A stretch of 64,000 nt of DNA, taken from DATFVA01 sp963743325. GTDB taxonomy: Bacteria; Bacteroidota; Ignavibacteria; Ignavibacteriales; Ignavibacteriaceae. The first letter of the stretch is position 1. The number at the start of each line of letters is the position of its first letter. The notes under the pieces are model-generated. The model worked only from the letters and a program-made list of their open reading frames with translations. It did no database searches and was not told where the DNA came from. Positions 51,997-62,000 of the stretch are shown in pieces. Position numbers and translations under genes: made by a program. The stretch covers positions 1 to 64,000 of the forward strand of contig CAVUOZ010000011.1 of the NCBI GenBank assembly GCA_963743325.1, read 5' to 3'.

Positions 51997-52025
51997 AAAA
52001 TAAAAAATTAAAATCAGGTTGTCAA
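51997..52025 (-). promoter_or_regulatory. Sigma-70-like promoter of the greA run
   Basis: On the minus strand TTGACA (52025-52020), 17 bases, then TATTTT (52002-51997). The predicted start site is near 51990. It is among the best -35/-10 pairs seen in the window. Confidence 0.65.
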
Positions 52026-52103
52026 GAATAGATTACCAGGTAAATCGGTAAATACATTAGCCGCGAATGCGCTAATTCTAATGCTATTTTGTCATATAAA
52101 TGC

Positions 52104-53684
52104 TTACTTCGCCAGCAACATCTTCCTTACCTGCGAATACTTCTTCGTTGTTAGTTTGTAAATATAAACTCCGCTTGCAAGTGAGTTTGCATTAAAATTG
52201 ATTTCATATCTTCCCGGGTTTTTTAGTTCGTTGCTTATCAGCGATTTAACTCTTCTTCCCAGTATATCATAAACCACAAGATCTACAGATGTTCTCTCTG
52301 GTATTTCAAAACTTATTATGGTCATCGGATTAAATGGATTCGGATAGGGATCATACAGAGCATAGCCCAGAATATTATTATTTTCATTCAGTACATCGAC
52401 AGTACCAGTATCCCCTAATACGCTTGTATCCCCCTTGAATATATAAATGTGTCCCACATCGCATTCATTTATAAAAGGTCTTTCACCAATAACAATATCA
52501 TTCACATTATCACCATCTACATCTCCTATATTCGAAATAACACTTCCAAAACCTCCGGATGTTCCATACCAGGTTCTATTAGCCTGGTCATCCGATGTAT
52601 ACGGCATATTTCTTCCCCCAACCCAGAGTTTTACATTTGGATATCCAAAGATTAATGTTTTTCCGAAGAAGTCATTATATCCGTCTCCGTTCACGTCTCC
52701 TAAGGAATAAGTTTCACCGAGCCCCTCATTCTGCGTATTTAAGCCTAAGGCAGGTATTGTATCAATTGGAAAGCTGCCGTGTAAAATTGCATTCAGGTAA
52801 TAATAAGGATAGAATCCGTAGTCGTGAATCAATATATCATCTTTATGATCTCCATTGATATCATTTATGATCTGCCAATTATCAGTATCAAATGTATGTT
52901 CGTTATCATAGTATGTAACTGCAGGGTCCAAGTCAAAATTTTCATTCCCGAGATAAAAACTTCTAAAGCCTATATTATTTGTTGGTGTGCCAATATACCC
53001 TCTTAAGGTAAAGTCTGTTTTTCCATCGCCGTTAATATCACCTGATGAGCCAATATTAAGATACCTTAATAAACTAGCCGAATCACCCTTCATAATATAA
53101 TAGGGTATCGTATCAAACTGAGCCTGTGTATTATAAAAATAAAATGTCCCGTACTGTTTTCCGCTGTAAGGGAGATTAGGATCATAAATAATAAGCTCGC
53201 TCCTCCCGTCACCATTGAAATCCTGCAGTATTCTGATTCCCCCAAAATTATTGCTTGCCCCTTCAGGTGCTTTGAAGATCAAATCAGGCAGAGTATCTAT
53301 TACACTTCCACCATAATATATTCTTACGTCACCCGGGTGATAATAATATGAATAGTATTTAATGGTTGTTATAACGATATCTTTTACCCCGTCATCGTTC
53401 AAATCTATAAGAGCAATCTCCCCCCTTACATTAGTTGTATCAAAAAATTTAATACTGAAATCAGGGATAGTATCTACAGGATTTCCCCCATAAAATATAT
53501 AACCCCTCTCCTCATTGCAGTCATAAAGTAAAAAATCATCATAACCATCACTATTCTGGTTACCCAGCGGATAGATATCTCTGAAAGAGAAATTCAAGTT
53601 TAAAGTTTTATGAAATATTAAGGAATCAAACTGGGCGTAACTAACAAAATTCAAAATTATTATTAACCAAAATAATTTAACCAT
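52104..53684 (-). CDS. FG-GAP repeat protein with T9SS type A sorting domain
   Basis: A 526-residue secreted protein with a signal peptide (MVKLFWLIIILNFVSYAQ). About six beta-propeller repeats of the kind 'dlNgDGv.Diii' are seen (for example LNDDGVKDIVI, DFNGDGRSELII, DINGDGKTDFTL, DVNGDGYNDFFG, DVDGDNVNDIVIG), each with Asp-rich calcium-binding loops as in integrin-like FG-GAP domains. The last 80 residues are a type IX sorting domain: YPNPFNPMTIISFEIP, VVYDILGRRV and LASGVYIYKLTT. It should be exported across the outer membrane and attached to the surface. It is oriented toward greA. Confidence 0.9.
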   Translation of the reverse strand: MVKLFWLIIILNFVSYAQFDSLIFHKTLNLNFSFRDIYPLGNQNSDGYDDFLLYDCNEERGYIFYGGNPVDTIPDFSIKFFDTTNVRGEIALIDLNDDGVKDIVITTIKYYSYYYHPGDVRIYYGGSVIDTLPDLIFKAPEGASNNFGGIRILQDFNGDGRSELIIYDPNLPYSGKQYGTFYFYNTQAQFDTIPYYIMKGDSASLLRYLNIGSSGDINGDGKTDFTLRGYIGTPTNNIGFRSFYLGNENFDLDPAVTYYDNEHTFDTDNWQIINDINGDHKDDILIHDYGFYPYYYLNAILHGSFPIDTIPALGLNTQNEGLGETYSLGDVNGDGYNDFFGKTLIFGYPNVKLWVGGRNMPYTSDDQANRTWYGTSGGFGSVISNIGDVDGDNVNDIVIGERPFINECDVGHIYIFKGDTSVLGDTGTVDVLNENNNILGYALYDPYPNPFNPMTIISFEIPERTSVDLVVYDILGRRVKSLISNELKNPGRYEINFNANSLASGVYIYKLTTKKYSQVRKMLLAK

Positions 53685-54342
53685 CAGATACCTCTATAAT
53701 TAAACTTTCTGATAAAAAGATAATGTTCGAGTTAAAGTTGGATAATATTAGAATGAAGAATTAACAGCTATATAATTCTTATCATAGATCCCCACTGATT
53801 ATCTAATATAAAGCTGATAAAAATTAGATTTAATGTCAAATATTTTCCATTTTAATTCCTCCAAATGTAAAATCACATTAGAAGTGTCATAAATGTACAT
53901 ATACTTGAACAAACAGGGAATTACAGATTTGAAAACAGTCTACCTCCGCAGATAAATTAAAACGGTTAGCTGGGTATGGGGGTGATTAAAACGTTGTCCA
54001 CAGTATAAAATCCTGTGGAGAACCATTGCTGCTGGTGCACAGGTTCTCAATCGGACCCGCCTCTACCGACCCGCTCCGACTTGTCTACCTTGGCAGGTTC
54101 GTTGGAGCCGAGGCAAGCAGGCAAATTAAGGAATGAATGCGTTTAATCGATAAACTAAAATTTGTATTGCCTATATATCAATTTTGTACTAAGTTAACTA
54201 CGAAATATGCTGGGAATTCCGGGGTGATGAATAAATTAAGCTTCTGCAAGGGATCTTCGGGCCACAGGGATACAGATAAAACAAGATTCAACAAAAATGA
54301 GAACTCATCTTATAATTACTTATTAGTTTGAAGGTAGAGTAA
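53685..54342. other. Gene-free gap with a dispersed repeat and a GC-rich patch
   Basis: No supportable gene; a 64-residue frame at 54137-54331 shows no ribosome binding site or domain. The stretch 53959..54024 (AAAACGGTTAGCTG ... TCCTGTGGAGAACC) recurs at 56792..56857. The following 54030..54125 is much richer in GC than its surroundings and contains loose repeats of CCGACCCGCTCCGACTTG type. Confidence 0.5.
53959..54024 (+). repeat. Dispersed repeat, copy A
   Basis: Shares AACGGTTAGCTG, ATGG.GG, TTGTCC and AAATCCTGTGGAGAACC in the same order and spacing with 56792..56857. It contains the short hairpin CCACAG-(8)-CTGTGG. Only one arm of the AACCGTT/AACGGTT hairpin is present. Confidence 0.6.
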
Positions 54343-54774
54343 ATGTACAATAATAAGCTCATTTTATTCCAAATATTTTTCACTGTATTCATTATCCTCA
54401 TTTCAGGGTGTTCATCATCAGAAAAAACAGGCCTAAAAAAAACAGAATTCCCAGTAACGGTTTATGTAAGCAACCAGTATGGCCGTCCTGGCTCTGTTCA
54501 TCTTGTTGTAAAGATAAGCGGACCTAGATCTCCGGAACATATAGAAAGAACGATAGCTAATGAGGATTTTGAATGGAAAATAGGACATTATCATAAAAAA
54601 TTTGAGCAAAATCTACCCGAAGGTCAGTATCAAATTTTTGCAGAAAGTAATAAAGGGAGTGCTAAACTTGATGTGGTATTTACTGTCGATAAGCCATTAT
54701 GGCTAATCGTAACATATATAGATGAAAATCATTTCCAGTTGAATATCAGTCAGCATTCTCCGGTTTTTGGTTGA
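54343..54774 (+). CDS. Small lipoprotein, unknown function
   Basis: The 143-residue protein has a lipoprotein signal peptide with lipobox ILISGC (Cys23) followed by a Ser-rich linker. The mature part looks like one beta-sandwich: FPVTVYVSNQYGRPGSVHLVV (in parts), EWKIGHYHKKFEQNLPEGQYQI and a final LWLIVTYID strand. This resembles small carboxypeptidase-regulatory-like or periplasmic beta domains, but no family is certain. It begins a cluster of three small secreted proteins of unknown role between two T9SS cargo genes. Confidence 0.6.
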   Translation: MYNNKLILFQIFFTVFIILISGCSSSEKTGLKKTEFPVTVYVSNQYGRPGSVHLVVKISGPRSPEHIERTIANEDFEWKIGHYHKKFEQNLPEGQYQIFAESNKGSAKLDVVFTVDKPLWLIVTYIDENHFQLNISQHSPVFG

Positions 54775-54887
54775 TACATGTGTTTCCATTTATAAAACTA
54801 ATATTTCGCATCCAGCAGTCTGTTCTGGGCTGCGGGTTAACGTCAACGTCTGTCGTTATTTGCACAATAAAATCAGAGGGAGAAAAT

Positions 54888-55598
54888 ATGAAATATCTGG
54901 TTGTTCTAATTTCTTCAATTTTATTTTTATCTTATTCAAATGGACAGATAATAAATCCGGTTTTATTTCCTCTTGATGAGGTAACGATTGGGGTCAAAAG
55001 CAAAATAGTATATCCTTCCCTCGATTCAACCCGGATTGTCAGCAGAGAAGATTTTGAATACAATAACGAAGGAAGATTAATAAAGAAAAAATATTATGGC
55101 GGTGATAGAGCCATACTATATCATTATGAACTATATAATTATGCCCCCAACGGGGATTTAATTTATAAGCTTAATTACCATAGTAATATGAATTCCCCGA
55201 CAGGTTTTGTTTTACTGGATTCAACCAATTATTTATATGCTGGGAATTTTCTCATCGCTGAAAAAATAATATTTCCGCTTGTTAAATATTTTGATCAATA
55301 CAAATATGAGTATGATAATAATTATTTAGTTAAAAAATCAAAATATCATAAAGAAGAATTAGAATATTACATTACTTATGAGTACCAGGACGAAAAAGTT
55401 TCTAAAGAAAAGTACAATGGCGGGAGTGAAATTAAAGAATACATTTATACAGATAACCTGTTAACAGAAATATTAGAAAATGGAGCAAGAAAAAGAAATT
55501 ACAGCTATAATGGAAATGGCAAATTGATTTTAGAAAAGGTTGAAGAACTTTCCGTGTTTAGCTCAATGACATCTTATGTTGTAAAATATATTTATTAA
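54888..55598 (+). CDS. Secreted protein with repeated Tyr-rich units (RHS/YD-like)
   Basis: ATG 54888 is preferred over the upstream ATG 54771, since AGGGAGAAA lies just before it and a proper signal peptide follows (MKYLVVLISSILFLSYSNGQ). The 236-residue protein then shows repeated short units such as DFEYNNEGRLIKKKYYGG, LYNYAPNGDLIYKLNY, YKYEYDNNYLVKKSKYHKEE, YEYQDEKVSKEKYNGG and YSYNGNGKLILEKVEE. These are of the 'Y.Yd..G.l.k...' kind found in RHS/YD-like and toxin-related surface proteins of Bacteroidota. No sorting domain is present. Function unknown. Confidence 0.65.
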   Translation: MKYLVVLISSILFLSYSNGQIINPVLFPLDEVTIGVKSKIVYPSLDSTRIVSREDFEYNNEGRLIKKKYYGGDRAILYHYELYNYAPNGDLIYKLNYHSNMNSPTGFVLLDSTNYLYAGNFLIAEKIIFPLVKYFDQYKYEYDNNYLVKKSKYHKEELEYYITYEYQDEKVSKEKYNGGSEIKEYIYTDNLLTEILENGARKRNYSYNGNGKLILEKVEELSVFSSMTSYVVKYIY

Positions 55599-55647
55599 AG
55601 TAGCGTAGTAGTTAGTAAAAAAGAAATGTAATTTATTAATATAATAA

Positions 55648-56258
55648 ATGAAAACGATCCTCTTATTTTTTGCATTCACTTTTCTGATTTGTTCGTGTTC
55701 AATTTTAAGAGTAATAAAGAATATTATCCTTATGAATATCAGGAATATTATCACATGCCATTTCCCTATTTACACAACTACGGTAATAATCTTGAATTGA
55801 AGATGATATCTTTGAAAGATACTATTGATTACAATAAACCCTTAATAATCACAGTTATGCTAATTAATAAAAGTAAAATAGATTCAATTTATTATGAATC
55901 TTTTAATAAATATTATGACTTTGACTTACGAGATTCAGATGGTAAAGTATATAAAAGAATTGCTAATAAATATGCTGTGGAGGATATTATTGAAACACCC
56001 AGAGATAAATATGGACGACCATTTACTGCATTATTTCATTCAACGAGAATTATATACCCTGGAGATTCACTGGTATTATTTAACGAAGAATTTCTTTATT
56101 CAGAATATCATCATAATAAATTTCGAAATGGAGAATACTATCTAACTTGCAAATTAAATCATATAGAATTTGATTCCTTATATAATCCAATTGAAACTTT
56201 TATTAATTCAAATGAAATTAAATTTGTAATTTCTACTCCGACAAAAAATAAAAATTGA
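55648..56258 (+). pseudogene. Small lipoprotein interrupted by a frameshift near its signal peptide
   Basis: ATG 55648 opens a lipoprotein signal peptide, MKTILLFFAFTFLICSCS, but the frame soon runs into unrelated sequence. The main body continues in another frame from about 55689 to 56258 (FKSNKEYYPYEYQEYY ... TPTKNKN), and has no start with a ribosome binding site of its own. Adding one T to the TTTT run near 55704 joins the two as CSCSIFKSNKEYYP. The body, about 185 residues, has a beta-sandwich pattern (LKMISLKDTIDYNKPLIITV, INKSKIDSIYYESF) of unknown family. This could be a real mutation or a homopolymer sequencing error. Confidence 0.6.
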
Positions 56259-56346
56259 TTATAGAATTTATTAGCAAAAAGTTTAGTCTTTATTATAAAT
56301 TAACTGTCTAACCCGTGCTTCAAGTCGACAAAATTTTTAACCTAAG

Positions 56347-56371
56347 GGAGAATTATTCATTCTCCTTTTTT
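56347..56371 (+). terminator. Intrinsic terminator
   Basis: Perfect stem GGAGAAT (56347-56353) and ATTCTCC (56359-56365) with a five-base loop, then six T. It ends the plus-strand cluster 54343..56258. Confidence 0.85.
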
Positions 56372-56896
56372 ATTTACAATTCTTATACCTTGAATAATAT
56401 TAACTTTCTGGCATTCCAAGATCTTTTTATTGGGTTATCTATCTTTTATCTTTTTGTGTCGCTGCTCTGCAGCTCTGTTGTTTTTTGTTTGGTTATATCT
56501 ACTAAGGTCTCTGCCGCGCTGCGGCCGAAAACACAATACTACCTGAACACCGGATATTGTTAATGCATTAAGCCGCAGAGCGGCGATACATAAAATTATC
56601 ATTTTAACTTAGGTCAAATAAATTGAGATAAATTTTTAATAATACTGAATTAAGAGATAGAATAAGTTTAAGCGGAGATCTTTCTTTTTTGCAGCTTTTT
56701 TTTTGTCGCGGTACGAACCGCGTTGAGGCAGACGTGGTAGCCGGAAAGATATTCATAAAAATTGATTTTGATCCCTGTCTAGAAAACCGTTGAAACGGTT
56801 AGCTGAGGATGGAGGATTGTCAGCCTTGTCCCCATGATAAATCCTGTGGAGAACCTGACTAATTCAATTTTCTAATGCTATTTTACTCTATTCAAA
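56372..56896. other. Gene-free gap with palindromes
   Basis: No supportable gene. CTGCCGCGCTGCGGCCG near 56512 and GCCGCAGAGCGGCG near 56574 form an inverted pair around 45 bases. CGCGGT-ACGA-ACCGCG lies near 56706. The end carries the dispersed repeat 56792..56857. Confidence 0.5.
56783..56857 (+). repeat. Dispersed repeat, copy B, with AACCGTT hairpin
   Basis: Starts with the full hairpin AACCGTT-GA-AACGGTT, closely related to P3 of the array at 21983..24497, and continues with the sequence shared with 53959..54024 through TCCTGTGGAGAACC. Confidence 0.6.
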
Positions 56897-58861
56897 CTAC
56901 TTCACCACGACCATCTTCTTTGTAACCTCGTAGCCGGGAGCAGTTAATTTATAATAATAAATTCCGCTTGATAGTGCGGGTATATCAAGTTCAACTTCAT
57001 ATATCCCAGCGGGTTTTTCTTCATTAACGAGAACAGCAACCTGCTGTCCCAATGAATTGTACACGGTCAGCTTGATGGGGACAAATCCTTGCTGATTTAC
57101 AGGTACTTCGTAACGTATTGTTGTAGAAGGATTGAAAGGATTCGGATAGTTCTGCTCAAGAATATAATTTTCCGGTTTGGTTATATCTATTGAATCAGTT
57201 ATCTGAACTTCTTTCATTATCCAGTTGTTGGGATCAAAAGTCAGGTATTCCGGCTGCCCGGTAACATTAAATTCAAATTCCTGATTGCTTTGATCGTTAA
57301 AGATCCTGACAATTGTATCTTTATCAGTTGTATGAATTTTTATATAAACAGGCATTGTGAAAAATGCGGGCAGGGAATTAATATCCTGTTTAATCTTGAA
57401 ATTTATCTGATAGATGTTGGTTCCTGCTTTCCTGAAATTCCAGCTGTAACTATAATGAGGAAAATTTTCCCCGTATACCCATTCATCAAAAAAATAACCG
57501 AGGTCCCTGCCATAAATATTCTCAGCAATGTTCTTAAAATCATCAGTGGAAGCATTATTATACTTTAGTCCGGGGGAGACGGCATAAGATTTCATTATAT
57601 TGAAAAAGACTGAATCCCCAACTACTCCCCGGAGCATATGCAGAACAATAGCTCCTTTCGCATAAGTGCTGGCATAATTAAATATGGTTGTAACAGAACT
57701 GATATCATCAACATAAACCGAACTCTTTGCTGTTTTTGCATATGACATCAACGATTCAATATAAGGCGCATAAAATGATTTATCCTGTGCCTCGAAATAA
57801 ACTGCCTCCGAGTACGTCGCAAAACCCTCGTTCAGCCATATCTCATGCCAGTTCTTACAGGTTATCATGTCACCAAACCACTGATGGGCAAGTTCGTGAG
57901 CAATAAGGGACTCGCTAAAACTGCCGAGTGAAGTAATAGTCTGATGCTCCATTCCGCCCGACCAGCCGAATTCTGCATGTCCATATTTCTGATCAATAAA
58001 AGGATACAATCCGTATTTCCCGGAAAATATTTCTAGCATATCGACTGTTTTATCAAGAAATGGTTTTGCATTATTAAAATTTTCGGGATAAATGTAATGG
58101 ACTACCGGCATCGAATCATCAGGTGAATAATGGAAGTAATTTTTATAAATGGTGTAATTTGTAATTGCCATTGAGATCAGATAATTGGCAATAGGATACT
58201 TATTGTACCAGAAATAAGTATGAGTACCGTCCCCGTTATTATTTATTTTTTGAAGCACACCATTTGAGACAGGAATTAAACTATTTGAGCATGTCAGGTT
58301 TACCTGTGAGGAATCGGCTTTATCGTCAGGATTATCCTTACATGGCCACCAGTCCCTTGCCCCATACGGTTCGCTTAATGTCCATATAGCGGGAGTATTA
58401 TCGTGCGACCCGAACTCAAAGCTTCCAAAGCCGTTTGAACCCGGTATTCCCTCATAATAAATAATAACAGAAAATCTTTCATTCTGCTTATAGATACGGG
58501 ATAGATTAATATTCAGTTTATCATCCTGATGTGTAAAAGTAAGTGCGTTATTATCAGAAATAACTGAATCAACCCGGAGGTCATTACTTAGATCGAGAAA
58601 GAAAGAATTTAGTGCTGCCGAAACTGGAACAGCATCCACCTGAACAAATCCTTTAAGATAATCAGGTGAATTAGTCAAAGTTAGATCAAGCTTATAATAT
58701 TTTGCGTCGATACCCTCATCACCCGGGTATAGAACTTTCGATAGCGCAAATGAATTTTCATACTGACGTTTTTCTATTTCTACTAAGGAAGGATCGACAG
58801 CCTGGGATAAGGTTCGTATCGTTGAGAACAGAAAGATTAATATGATAAGGTATCTTGACAT
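56897..58861 (-). CDS. M1 family metallopeptidase with T9SS sorting domain
   Basis: A secreted aminopeptidase of 654 residues. After the signal peptide (MSRYLIILIFLFSTIRTLSQ) an N-terminal beta domain (about 50-235) precedes the catalytic domain with the substrate motif G302-G-M-E-H306, zinc site H322-E-L-A-H326 and N344-E345-G-F-A. The last 80 residues are a type IX secretion sorting domain with YPNPFNPSTTIRYEVP and LSSGIYYYKLTAPG. It would act at the cell surface or outside, trimming peptides for nutrition. It stands alone on the minus strand. Confidence 0.93.
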   Translation of the reverse strand: MSRYLIILIFLFSTIRTLSQAVDPSLVEIEKRQYENSFALSKVLYPGDEGIDAKYYKLDLTLTNSPDYLKGFVQVDAVPVSAALNSFFLDLSNDLRVDSVISDNNALTFTHQDDKLNINLSRIYKQNERFSVIIYYEGIPGSNGFGSFEFGSHDNTPAIWTLSEPYGARDWWPCKDNPDDKADSSQVNLTCSNSLIPVSNGVLQKINNNGDGTHTYFWYNKYPIANYLISMAITNYTIYKNYFHYSPDDSMPVVHYIYPENFNNAKPFLDKTVDMLEIFSGKYGLYPFIDQKYGHAEFGWSGGMEHQTITSLGSFSESLIAHELAHQWFGDMITCKNWHEIWLNEGFATYSEAVYFEAQDKSFYAPYIESLMSYAKTAKSSVYVDDISSVTTIFNYASTYAKGAIVLHMLRGVVGDSVFFNIMKSYAVSPGLKYNNASTDDFKNIAENIYGRDLGYFFDEWVYGENFPHYSYSWNFRKAGTNIYQINFKIKQDINSLPAFFTMPVYIKIHTTDKDTIVRIFNDQSNQEFEFNVTGQPEYLTFDPNNWIMKEVQITDSIDITKPENYILEQNYPNPFNPSTTIRYEVPVNQQGFVPIKLTVYNSLGQQVAVLVNEEKPAGIYEVELDIPALSSGIYYYKLTAPGYEVTKKMVVVK

Positions 58862-59058
58862 TTATATAGGTAAAATAATTATTTATGTTAAACCGAACCA
58901 GGGAATTAGGGCAATCGAATAATGGAAAGGTGGAATATTGTAATATTGAAATCCATTCCTCCATTATTCCATTACTCCATTCCTCCATCGCTCTCTTCCA
59001 CCATCGATCCATCCGAACTTCCAATCTTCCCAACCTCCTATCTTCTCTTCCCCCCTCT
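58862..59058. other. Low-complexity tract rich in TCCATT words
   Basis: Degenerate repeats of ATTCCTCCATT and CTTCCAATC type, purine-rich on the minus strand. Frames on both strands run through it but give only repetitive Trp/Glu/Arg or Ser/His/Leu sequence, so I do not call a gene. It separates the peptidase promoter region from the nuclease stop codon. Confidence 0.5.
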
Positions 59059-62000
59059 TTACCCCACTTCCTGAATCCTGCAGATCGATCTGAAGCTGCA
59101 GAAACGGCATGCTTTCTCCTCTCTTTGATCAATCTGTGAAAGTCTGAAATCTCCGCGGCTTATTCCATCTACATATTTTTGTACTGCCTGCAAACAAATT
59201 TTAATTAACTCTTCGTACTTCTCCGTTATTTCATCATCACTGATATTTTTGCCAAAGTTTATTTCTTTTCTCCCGAAATCAGATGAATTGTATTTTAATG
59301 AATAAATCAAAGCGGCTGCAGGTTTGTAATTTTCATTTAATTCCGATTTAATAATTTCTTTCGCGGCGTACAGGTACAGCGGCAGCTGAAGTTGAAGTCC
59401 GTCATACATATCCTGTCTGTTAAGCCGGCTTTTTCCGGTTTTATAATCAAAAACCTTAAAAGCATTTTCTTCTTTATTTAAATCAATTCTGTCAATTTTT
59501 CCCCTGACCTGAATTTCGCCTGCCTTTAATTCCTCAAGCAATACTTTCTGATGCCGCTCTTCTTTTACATGCCCGAATCCCGCCTCAAAGAATTCAGGGA
59601 TAAAACCTTCTGCATTTTCCCTTTCCGACAGGAGAAATTTATAAAGCACGGAATTTTTCCTGCTGCCCTCTATTCCGAATATCTTTTCCCTTTCAAAAAA
59701 GGAAAGAGGAGAATTGAAGTTAACTTCTTTTACTCTGGCTTCCGCTGTCTTAAAAAGTATTTTTTCTGCTTTATTAAACGTTTCATTGCTGCAGTTACCA
59801 AGAACTATATTTTCTTCCTTTAAAGACGAATAAAAATTAAAAAGTATTGAATGAATCAGACTTCCTAACTCAAGAGCTTCTATTTCTTCTGTTGGTTCCT
59901 CGAAGACATTCAGCTTCAGCACTCTTTCTGCAAAATATCTGTAAGGACATAACGCATAAGTCTCGAGCTGAGAAATAGAGAATTGGCGTTCTTTCATTTT
60001 TTTCAGTTTATCTGTCCCTGCTTCCGATAGTTCTGCAGAAATAAACCCGCTATAAACCGAATCTGCGAAAGGCGTCTCAATTCTCGTCCGGTCAACTTTC
60101 ATTGACTCCGTTATTTCATCTTTGTCAATTCCAAAGGAACTTAAATCTAATAGTTCTTCAGCCTTTGGAATCCCGTTTTTACCTATAAAAGTTAAGAGCT
60201 TTTCTTTTGTATAAATCGAGTGCTCGTATTCCCTTTCATCACCCGGTGTGATTTCAAAAGTATTCATAAATTCACGGAGAAAATCAGACTGAACAAACTC
60301 CCTCCTTTCATCCCTGCGGGGGAAAGTTAAGTATAACTTTTTATTCCAGGTGCAGAGCGACTGATAGAATAAATATCTTTCTTCGGTAGTATGGTTATTC
60401 TCTCCTCTTGAAATTGCCATTGATCCCGAGAAAAAGATCTCAGGCGAAAATCTTGTAGGAAAATCACCATCACATAAACCTGCTATAAAAAGATAACCGA
60501 TTTTCAGTCCCCTGATTTCATTCATCGTCGTTATTTGAACACCATAACCCGGTTTTTCTTTAATGTTATACCTGGATGAACTTACAGCCATTCTCAGGTG
60601 GTGAAGGAAAAACTTCAAAGGGAATTTTTCCTTTTTACCGAACTGGTCCTGAAGAAGTGAAATGATCTCTTCAACTATTTCAACAAATATATTTACCGAC
60701 TTTATATTTTTCTCTGCCTCATCTGGATCACCGGCCAGGATTCTAACGGGAATTTCAAGTTTATTAATCAAGGTTTCCAGGTTTTCCCGGAACTCAGGAA
60801 TGGCCATTTTATGCATGAATGGATCAAGATACATACGTATTTTATCAATATCGTTTAATGCTATATTGTACGACTCTATTTTTTCAGCCAGATCGTAAGA
60901 ATCCTCCTCGCTCTCTTCCATTGATATTATTGAATTGTTCAGAGTACTCTGCCAGTTATCATATCCGGATATAATCTTTAGGTTAACAGATGCCCTTAAA
61001 AGATTTGTTATGTTAATCCCCTCGATTTCAAAAATACCGCCGCTTAGAGCCCTGAATATATTCTTATAGTAGAAATCATTTTCTGCGATCTCGAGAAAAC
61101 TTAGTAAAGCAACCACAGGTGATGCGGTGTCGAGAGGGAATCTGTCTGTCAGATTGTAAGGCAGTCCATAGATAGGAAACAGATCACGGATGATATTTGA
61201 ATAATTACTTATCAGGTTAAATACGACATAAATTTCTTCTGGTTTGACTTTCTGATTCACAATTAATTCTTTTATCTCTGAAGCAATTAATTCTATTTCC
61301 TTTTCCCTTGTGGAAGCGGAGATAATTTTAATTTCACTTTTATAATTTCTTATTCTTGAATTATCTTTCCCCCTGAAGAGATTTTCCCTTATTTCATCCT
61401 GGAACCGTGTAAACAATGAGGCTGATTTATCGGGTACTTCTGCAAAGCCCCTCGCTGAAAAATTAGCGTAACAGGAATCGAGATGCGAAAATATTAGTTG
61501 ATTATACCTGTAGTAGTCGAAGCTCAGAAAAAGCTCCGAATAATTTATCCGTGATAACGCGTCTATGATTTCAACCTCAGGAAGAGTAAATTCATCAAAG
61601 CCCATAACAATAATGAGCTTCACTTCAGGATAGAGGGAGGCAAAGTTCTGATTAAAAATATTATCATCGAGTTCAATTAATGAGGAGTATATATCCCCCG
61701 TTTCTTTTAGTCCGGCTGAATTTATCTGCTTTTGATATTCTTCATATACATCTGCGATATCAAGAGCTTTGCTCTTTTCAGAGCCTGATAATGACTGTGC
61801 TTCAGTTCGTATTTTACCAGGGGTAATTCCATGTCTCTTATATTCTGCGATAACATTTCTGATTCTTTCTATTGTGCCTTTGGGAATTTCACCATTATAA
61901 CCGGAAAAATAATTTAACTTTACTTTACTAAAACTCTGCTGAAGTATTACTGAGGCAGCAGCGTCGGTTATTATATTTGTTTTTATTGAATCACTGTTAA

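Noticed and set aside
54137..54331. 64-residue plus-strand open frame
   Set aside because: No ribosome binding site, no domain, lies in a gap with repeats.
56315..56563. 82-residue hydrophobic plus-strand frame
   Set aside because: It starts before and reads through a strong intrinsic terminator at 56347-56371 and palindromic DNA.
58758..59139. Overlapping open frames on both strands in the TCCATT-rich tract
   Set aside because: Low-complexity repeat sequence giving biased peptides, overlapping the start of the M1 peptidase gene and the end of the nuclease gene.
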